DNA from: Propionibacteriaceae bacterium
GTDB taxonomy: Bacteria > Actinomycetota > Actinomycetes > Propionibacteriales > Propionibacteriaceae
Assembly (NCBI GenBank): GCA_003158895.1
Contig: PMLO01000110.1
Coordinates: 1-9,877 of the forward strand
Length of the DNA stretch: 9,877 nt
Direction of reading: 5' to 3'
Below the pieces are notes generated by a model. It ran no database searches. It worked only from the letters and a program-made list of their open reading frames with translations, and was not told the DNA's origin. A program made the translations under genes and the position numbers. Below are positions 5,798 to 9,877 of the stretch, piece by piece; positions within the stretch are counted from its first letter, which is position 1; each line of letters starts with the position of its first letter.

Positions 5798-7483
5798 ATG
5801 GCCACGACACATAAGGTGCTGCACGGGATCGGCGTCTCGGCCGGTACGGCTTCGGGGCCGGTGGCTGCCGTCCATCCCGCCCCCGGAGTGGACCAGGACG
5901 AGCCCGCCACCACGGACGCAGTCGCGGCCGGGGAGCGTGTCCGCGCCGCGATGAAGAGCGTGGCCGACTCGCTGACGCAGAAGGCTGCGACTGCGCCCGA
6001 CACGTCCAAACCGATCCTCGAGGCCACGGCACAGCTCGCTGGTGACCGAGGCCTCGCCAAGGCGGTCGACAAGCTGCTCGTCACGGGGGTCGGGATCACG
6101 CGGGCCGTCGCCGACGCCGTCGCGGACTACGCGCAGATGTTGAGCGCGCTCGGCGGGTACATGGCGGAACGCGTGACCGACCTGTACGACGTGAGGGATC
6201 GGCTGATCTGCGAGCTTCGAGGTGTTTCGGCCCCGGGCATCCCGAGTCTCTCGACGCCGACCATCATCGTCGCGCACGACCTGGCGCCGGCCGAGACGGC
6301 AACCCTCTCGCCGGACATGGTGCTGGGCATCCTGACGGCTGCCGGCGGTCCCACGAGCCACACGGCGATCCTCGCCGCGCAGCTGGGCATTCCTGCCGTC
6401 GTCCAGGTTCGTGGCATCGACACCATCGAGGACGGCGCGATCGTCGCCCTCGACGGCGGCGTGGGCGAGGTGATCCTGGCCCCGAGCCCGGCCGACATCG
6501 AGCTTCTGGCCGAAAGGTCCCGGCGACGGGCCGCGGCACTTGCCGGATCGAGCGGCGAAGGCGCGACCCGTGACGGGCATCGCGTGGCGCTGCTCGCCAA
6601 CATCGGTACGGCTGACGACGCGGCCAAGGCGGCGACGTTCGACCTCGAGGGCTCGGGGCTGTTCCGTACCGAGTTCCTGTTCCTCGACCGCGACACCGCG
6701 CCGACGCTCGAGGAGCAGACGGCCACGTACACGTCGGTGTTCGAATCGTTCGGGAAGCGTCGGGTGGTTGTGCGGACGCTCGATGCGGGCGCTGACAAGC
6801 CGTTGTCGTTCGCCGATCTCGGCCCCGAGGAGAACCCGGCACTCGGCGTACGGGGCCTGCGGCTGAGCATGGCGCGTGAGGATCTTCTCGATACGCAGCT
6901 GGCGGCACTCGCGGCTGCGTACGAGGCGACCGGAGCCGATGTACGGGTGATGGCGCCGATGGTTGCCACGGTGGAGGAAGCCGAGTGGTTCGCGGCCAAG
7001 GTACGCGCGGTGGGCCTGCCTGTCGTCGGCGTCATGATCGAGATCCCAGGTGCCGCGCTGCGCGCTGAGCACATGCTGGCCGTGGTCGACTTCGCCTCGA
7101 TCGGTACGAACGACCTGTCCCAGTACACGATGGCAGCGGACCGGATGCAGGGCGGACTGGCCGAGCTTCTCAGCCCGTGGCAGCCGGCGCTCCTGCAGCT
7201 GGTGAAGGCCGCGTGCGACGGTGGCCGGGCGACCGGAAAGCACGTCGGGGTCTGCGGAGAAGCGGGCGGGGACCCAGTGCTCGCCCTCGTCCTCACCGGT
7301 CTTGGGGTCTCGTCGCTGTCGATGGCGCCGAGCAAGGTCAACGTGGTCCGGGCAGCGCTGCGGCTCCACGACTTCGCCACGTGCCAGCAGATGGCGGCGT
7401 ACGCGGTCGACGCCCGTACGGCCAAGGACGCCCGCGTCGCGGTCACCGCGATCGTCCACCCCACGCTTCTCGACCTGCTGTAG
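5798..7483 (+). CDS. ptsI: PTS Enzyme I (phosphoenolpyruvate-protein phosphotransferase)
   Basis: This 561-residue cytoplasmic enzyme transfers phosphate from phosphoenolpyruvate to HPr. The N-terminal part contains the HPr-binding helical region and the swivelling phospho-histidine domain, with His188 in GGPTSHTAI. The C-terminal PEP-binding barrel shows GLFRTEFLF (287-295), ENPALGVRG (345-353), MIEIPGAAL (413-421), SIGTNDLSQYTMA (434-446) and CGEAGGDP (486-493) with the catalytic Cys486. The length is close to the usual 570 and all key residues are present. The Shine-Dalgarno AGGAA at 5791-5795 overlaps the HPr stop codon, pointing to translational coupling and 1:1-type expression with HPr. 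It is last in the operon and followed by a GC-rich hairpin. Identification is secure; whether this is the only Enzyme I in the cell cannot be judged here. Confidence 0.98.
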   Translation: MATTHKVLHGIGVSAGTASGPVAAVHPAPGVDQDEPATTDAVAAGERVRAAMKSVADSLTQKAATAPDTSKPILEATAQLAGDRGLAKAVDKLLVTGVGITRAVADAVADYAQMLSALGGYMAERVTDLYDVRDRLICELRGVSAPGIPSLSTPTIIVAHDLAPAETATLSPDMVLGILTAAGGPTSHTAILAAQLGIPAVVQVRGIDTIEDGAIVALDGGVGEVILAPSPADIELLAERSRRRAAALAGSSGEGATRDGHRVALLANIGTADDAAKAATFDLEGSGLFRTEFLFLDRDTAPTLEEQTATYTSVFESFGKRRVVVRTLDAGADKPLSFADLGPEENPALGVRGLRLSMAREDLLDTQLAALAAAYEATGADVRVMAPMVATVEEAEWFAAKVRAVGLPVVGVMIEIPGAALRAEHMLAVVDFASIGTNDLSQYTMAADRMQGGLAELLSPWQPALLQLVKAACDGGRATGKHVGVCGEAGGDPVLALVLTGLGVSSLSMAPSKVNVVRAALRLHDFATCQQMAAYAVDARTAKDARVAVTAIVHPTLLDLL

Positions 7484-7495
7484 GAGGGCCCGTCT

Positions 7496-7528
7496 GACGG
7501 CGCCGGCTTGATCTCAGGCGGCGCCGTC
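7496..7528 (+). terminator. GC-rich hairpin after Enzyme I, probable operon end
   Basis: GACGGCGCCG (7496-7505) pairs perfectly with CGGCGCCGTC (7519-7528) across a 13-base loop, starting 12 bases after the Enzyme I stop. No T-tract follows, which is common for actinobacterial terminators but weakens the call. The stem would also form in RNA from the opposite strand, so it may also stop readthrough from the minus-strand DUF222 remnant. Confidence 0.5.
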
Positions 7529-7567
7529 GGCCTGTTCCGGTCTGGCCCAAAGCGGCGGGTCGACGCT

Positions 7568-8484
7568 CTAGGCCTCGAACGGCCGTGGCGAACTCGTGGC
7601 AGGGTGGCGCGGCCATCGCGGGGTGGCCGGGGGAGTGTGCAGGGTGGTGCGGTCATCGCGGGGTGGCCGGGGGAGTGTGCAGGGTGGCGCGTCTGCCGCG
7701 CGTTGCTGCGGGGTCTCCTGCAACGCCGACCGGTCCCGCGTGTCCTTCGCGGACCGGTAGCGCCGGTCGGAGACCGCCTGCACCATGTTCTGCAGCCGAC
7801 GACCAGCAACCACCGGAAGGCTGCCTCCGAAGTCGATCGATCCGTCGGTCTCCGGCCCGAACCAGAGCCCCCGCCGGCTCCGCGCCCGTACATCGCGTTC
7901 GGCGAGCTTCGCCGCTCGTGTTTCCGGGAGTCGATCTGCCCTGGTGCGACCTGCCGCAGGATCAGCTCGGTCATCGTCCGCAGCTTCTCCGCGGGCTCGT
8001 GCTGCGCCTGGGTGAGGATGAGCTGCTCGGCCTCGGCGCGTTGCCTTCGTTCGAGGCCGGCCGGCAACGCGTCCAGCGCCTCACCGATCGCCTTCGCCTG
8101 ACCCACAGTGATCCGCCCTGCCGCGGTCGCATCACGTACCGCCGGTCGCCGCTCCAACCCGCGAGCCGCCCACACGGCACTCGACGCCTCCCGCGCAGTC
8201 TCTTGACCCGACCGGGCCATCCAGTCCTCAAGCCGTGTGTGGCGCGCACGCATCGCGGACCCGGCCTCATCAGCCTCAGCCACCAGCACCGCCGCCAGTG
8301 CCGACACCTGTCGACCGATGTCACGGATCTCGTCGATCCACCCCAGCCGATCCTCGTCCGACGCCATCGACCGATCCGCCAGTCGGAAATCCTCAAGGAG
8401 CGAGCGGATCCGCTGGAAGTCACCGCGCACACTGGTCGACACCTCAGGGGAGGAGGTCGCCGAGAATGCTGCCTGTGTGTCCAT
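7568..8484 (-). pseudogene. DUF222 (13E12-type) HNH-endonuclease gene, frameshifted and truncated
   Basis: From the ATG at 8484, about 192 codons read as a DUF222 N-terminal domain: a helical region with ARHTRLEDWMARSGQETARE, then GRITVGQAKAIGEALDALPA, up to IDSRKHERR. There a one-base loss (near 7909-7916) shifts the frame. The protein continues in the next frame as KLAERDVRARSRRGLWFGPE, then SLPVVAGRRLQNMVQAVSDR, KDTRDRSALQETPQQRAADA, ending near 7688. After that, only repeat-derived Pro/Arg-rich codons run to a TAG at 7568. Intact members are typically 400-500 residues or more and end in an HNH nuclease domain, which is absent here. The family is abundant and repetitive in actinobacteria (REP13E12 in mycobacteria) and is often found decayed. 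The first frame stays open far past the break but encodes nothing sensible. The remnant is tail to tail with Enzyme I. A sequencing error could explain the frameshift but not the lost C-terminus. Confidence 0.87.
7601..7691. repeat. 40-bp tandem repeat, two full copies plus a partial third
   Basis: The unit begins AGGGTGG and ends GGGAGTGTGC. Copy 1 is 7601-7640, copy 2 is 7641-7680 with two C-to-T differences, and the first 11 bases of a third copy are at 7681-7691. The unit is G-rich on the plus strand, and its 40-base length is not a multiple of three. The DUF222 homology on the minus strand stops within this array's right edge (about 7688), so the array marks the breakpoint of that gene. 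Confidence 0.9.
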
Positions 8485-8687
8485 GTATCCATGCTAAACG
8501 AACGTACCGACAAATAGGAGACGGAACCGGACGACCGCTCCTGTAGATGTCTTCTTCCCCGCGGGCCGGCTCGTGTCCGGCTAGCCCGATGGTTCGTGAT
8601 CCCGAACCGGGTCCACGTCGATCTCCGTGACAGCGCGGAACACGATCTGGCAGTCGGTGTCGGTTCCTCATGGTAACCGGGCGGTTG
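8485..8687. other. Intergenic region with a short coding-like frame
   Basis: With the palindrome and leader to its right, this belongs to a 271-base stretch without a confirmed gene between the DUF222 remnant and the nucleoside phosphorylase. On the minus strand, 8581-8667 is open between stops and reads TDTDCQIVFRAVTEIDVDPV followed by RDHEPSG and a TAG. Its third positions are GC-rich like a real gene tail, but there is no ATG and no recognisable family. It may be the last piece of a deleted gene or chance. GGTTCG/CGAACC (around 8591-8608) can form a small hairpin. No RNA gene was found. Confidence 0.25.
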
Positions 8688-8723
8688 GTTGCTTCTCATG
8701 GCCAATTGGCCATGAGAAGCAAC
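8688..8723. repeat. Perfect 36-bp palindrome upstream of the nucleoside phosphorylase
   Basis: Each half is GTTGCTTCTCATGGCCAA, meeting its exact complement at 8705/8706 with no spacer (centre CCAATTGG). Symmetry ends at 8687/8724. The palindrome ends 32 bases before the GTG start of the downstream gene. There is no T-tract on either side, so it does not look like a normal terminator. It could be a dimeric-regulator operator, a long mRNA leader hairpin, or a recombination or insertion scar. Confidence 0.97.
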
Positions 8724-8755
8724 GACTCACCCACTTGACATGGTGAACTGCTCGC

Positions 8756-9547
8756 GTGGACCTGCCGATTCTCGAGTACGACCCTGACCCCGACGACCTC
8801 ATCCGGAACGGGCTGAAGGTGGCGCTGGCCGGGCGCACGCTTCCATCGATCGGCGTCGTGACGTTCCTCGGCGACGTCTCGCGTCGCTGGGCCGCTGACC
8901 AGGGCTTCCAGATCGCCTCGCCGGTCGACCTGGTGACGTCGGTCTATCCGATCTGGACAGGCACGTACGGAGGAGTGGAGTTGGCGATCGCTGAGCTGCC
9001 GGTCGGTGCGCCGGCCGCAGTGCTGATCGTCGAGCAGATGTTTCTGCTGGGGGTCGACAGGATGGTGGCCGTCGGCTCCTGCGGGGCTCTGGTGCACGTG
9101 GACGAGGGCGAGTTCCTGCTGCCCGTACGTGCGTTGCGCGACGAGGGGACCTCGTACCACTACCTGCCGCCCGCTCGCTGGGTCGAGACGGATGCAGGTG
9201 TACGGGACGCGTGCCGAGCGGCTCTCGAAGCGCGCGGCCTCAAGGGCACCGACTGCGACACCTGGACGACCGACGGGTTCTTCCGTGAGACGTCCGGTCT
9301 CGTCGCCAAGCGCCGGGAGGAAGGCTGCGCCGTCGTCGAGATGGAGTGCGCCGCGCTGGCCGCCTGCGCTCAGCTGCGCGGTGCCCGGTACGGCCAGATC
9401 CTGTACAGCGCCGACACTCTCGCCGGGGACGAGCACGACATCCGCGGCTGGGGTCACGCGACTCGCGACACTGCGCTCCTGACCGCGCTGGACGCTGCCG
9501 TGCTGCTCGCAGATACCCCCGGGGGCCTCGCCGACTCCGTGGGCTAA
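8756..9547 (+). CDS. Nucleoside phosphorylase (PNP/UDP phosphorylase family)
   Basis: This 263-residue cytoplasmic enzyme is predicted to cleave the N-glycosidic bond of a nucleoside with phosphate. The PNP_UDP_1 fold is shown by the phosphate-loop motif VGSCGAL (106-112), by VVEMECAAL (193-201) where the EME glutamates normally bind the ribose, and by SAD (218-220) where an Asp or Asn usually contacts the base. Length is typical (about 230-270). The N-terminal LPILEYDPDPDDLI is like the subgroup often labelled uridine phosphorylase-like; the actual base is not decidable. The start is the GTG at 8756 with a GGTGA about 9 bases upstream; no better start is in frame. TTGACA at 8735-8740 has no matching -10 upstream of the start. 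It follows a perfect palindrome and precedes a cobalamin riboswitch belonging to the next gene, so it is probably monocistronic. Confidence 0.9.
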   Translation: MDLPILEYDPDPDDLIRNGLKVALAGRTLPSIGVVTFLGDVSRRWAADQGFQIASPVDLVTSVYPIWTGTYGGVELAIAELPVGAPAAVLIVEQMFLLGVDRMVAVGSCGALVHVDEGEFLLPVRALRDEGTSYHYLPPARWVETDAGVRDACRAALEARGLKGTDCDTWTTDGFFRETSGLVAKRREEGCAVVEMECAALAACAQLRGARYGQILYSADTLAGDEHDIRGWGHATRDTALLTALDAAVLLADTPGGLADSVG

Positions 9548-9550
9548 GGT

Positions 9551-9650
9551 GAACCCACCTGAACCCTGTGGGGGAACCCGGTGCAATTCCGGGGCTGACC
9601 CGCAGCCGTGAGGACTCGCAAGAGCCCAAGTCGGAATGCCCACGTGGTTC
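9551..9650 (+). promoter_or_regulatory. Cobalamin (B12) riboswitch aptamer
   Basis: The conserved core is clear: GGGGAA, then CGGTGCAATTCCG forming a hairpin, then GCTGACCCGCAGCCGTGA, and the B12-box-like AGTCGGAATGCC at 9630-9640. The closing stem P1 pairs GAACCCAC (9551-9558) with GTGGTTC (9644-9650), with one unpaired base. It starts just after the phosphorylase stop and precedes the secreted-protein gene. Adenosylcobalamin-type riboswitches normally repress B12 uptake, synthesis or B12-replaceable functions when cofactor is plentiful, so the downstream gene is probably B12-repressed. Confidence 0.93.
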
Positions 9651-9691
9651 TGGCTCATCACAACCCGTCGCGGCATACGGGGTTGAGCCGG
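9650..9691 (+). promoter_or_regulatory. Hairpin after the riboswitch, candidate expression platform
   Basis: CTGGCTC (9650-9656) pairs with GAGCCGG (9685-9691, one G-T wobble), and inside it AACCCGT (9662-9668) pairs with ACGGGGTT (9677-9684, one bulge). A 5-base bulge separates the two helices on the left. It shares base 9650 with riboswitch P1, so the two may compete at their edge. No T-tract follows, which makes translational control or Rho-dependent control more likely than intrinsic termination. The role is inferred. Confidence 0.45.
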
Positions 9692-9741
9692 ACAAGATGT
9701 TTGGCCGGATCGCCTGGGTGCCCGCACGAAAGGAACCCTGG

Positions 9742-9877
9742 ATGACCGCCAACCTCAAGCGGGCCCTTGCCGTCGGGCTTACGGCAACCCTCGCATTCAT
9801 CGCACTGTTGACCGTCCCCGCGCATTCCGCGCCCACGCCCACGCCATCGTCAAGCAGCGCGCCCGCGTCGAGCAGCG
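9742..9877 (+). CDS. Secreted protein under cobalamin riboswitch, 5' part only
   Basis: The gene begins at ATG 9742 with a strong Shine-Dalgarno (AAAGGAA, 6 bases upstream) and runs out of the window after 45 codons. The N-terminus MTANLKRALAVGLTATLAFI continues with ALLTVPAHSA: a basic n-region, a hydrophobic core and an Ala-x-Ala-like signal peptidase I site (A-H-S-A before Pro). After it comes a low-complexity Pro/Thr/Ser/Ala region typical of linkers on exported actinobacterial proteins. There is no lipobox cysteine in the visible part. Control by a B12 riboswitch suggests a cell-surface or secreted role in cobalamin or cobalt capture, or a B12-independent alternative function. DUF4430-like or substrate-binding proteins would fit, but no domain is visible. 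It is a real gene with good confidence and unknown function. Confidence 0.8.
   Translation, partial: MTANLKRALAVGLTATLAFIALLTVPAHSAPTPTPSSSSAPASSS

Noticed and set aside
5456..7459. Long minus-strand open frame opposite HPr and Enzyme I
   Set aside because: The composition is Arg/Asp/His-rich without any family motif, and it lies fully opposite two secure PTS genes; a typical high-GC antisense shadow.
2506..7483. A novel defence or mobile system in the central block
   Set aside because: Every gene there is a clearly recognisable PTS component or its antiterminator with intact active sites.
7601..7691. CRISPR array
   Set aside because: The 40-bp units are directly adjacent with no spacers, and there are only two full copies.
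6127..8484. 785-codon open frame on the minus strand crossing the Enzyme I gene
   Set aside because: Only its first 192 or so codons (DUF222) look like protein. After the frameshift it is Arg/Pro/Ser-rich shadow of the repeat region and of Enzyme I, which is certain on the other strand.
7508..8517. Two long plus-strand frames over the DUF222 remnant
   Set aside because: They are Arg/Pro/Ser-rich antisense of the DUF222 domain, without Shine-Dalgarno or motifs.
8586..8612. tRNA-like T-arm (GGTTCG...CGAACC)
   Set aside because: No acceptor, D or anticodon arms of correct spacing surround it.
8735..8740. TTGACA as a -35 for the nucleoside phosphorylase
   Set aside because: A -10 at normal spacing would fall at or after the GTG start, and no TAnnnT is there.
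8696..9727. 343-codon minus-strand frame over the nucleoside phosphorylase and riboswitch
   Set aside because: It covers a well-motifed gene and a structured RNA on the plus strand and shows no recognisable domain.

Overview
The window reads as chromosomal DNA of a high-GC actinobacterium. Codons strongly favour G/C at the third position, GTG starts are common, and there is a relic of the actinobacterial DUF222/13E12 HNH-endonuclease family. The style of the DUF222 relic and the frequent GTAC/CGTACG words suggest Propionibacteriales (Propionibacteriaceae or a relative), but this is an inference from general familiarity and not a database match.

Left part (1-2310): the 5' end of a DUF2461 gene (minus strand, running off the left edge); a short membrane-protein reading frame that looks broken by a one-base frameshift; a GNAT acetyltransferase (plus); and, convergent with it, a 12-helix MFS exporter (minus) with a near-perfect Shine-Dalgarno and a C9 tract in its leader.

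Centre (2340-7530): a self-contained phosphotransferase (PTS) operon encoding a glucoside-type EIIBCA permease, a BglG/LicT-type antiterminator, HPr and Enzyme I. A textbook regulatory switch precedes the permease: a ribonucleic antiterminator (RAT) site whose 3' side overlaps the left arm of a strong intrinsic terminator. The predicted relay is PEP to EI His188, HPr His15, EIIA His623, EIIB Cys29 and then sugar. The antiterminator carries all four PRD histidines and should open the leader when the sugar is present. No sugar hydrolase is encoded, so the substrate cannot be read from context. A GC-rich hairpin follows Enzyme I.

Right part (7530-9877): a decayed DUF222 gene (minus) that is frameshifted and cut off where a 40-bp tandem repeat begins, with its HNH domain missing; a non-coding stretch containing a perfect 36-bp palindrome; a nucleoside-phosphorylase-family gene (plus); a cobalamin riboswitch; and the start of a secreted protein with a Pro/Ser/Thr/Ala-rich region behind its signal peptide, cut by the right edge.

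The best-supported system is the autoregulated all-in-one PTS operon, which is a known type of arrangement. The less explained signals are the 36-bp palindrome, an 11-codon mini-ORF ahead of the antiterminator, and the tandem repeat at the DUF222 breakpoint.
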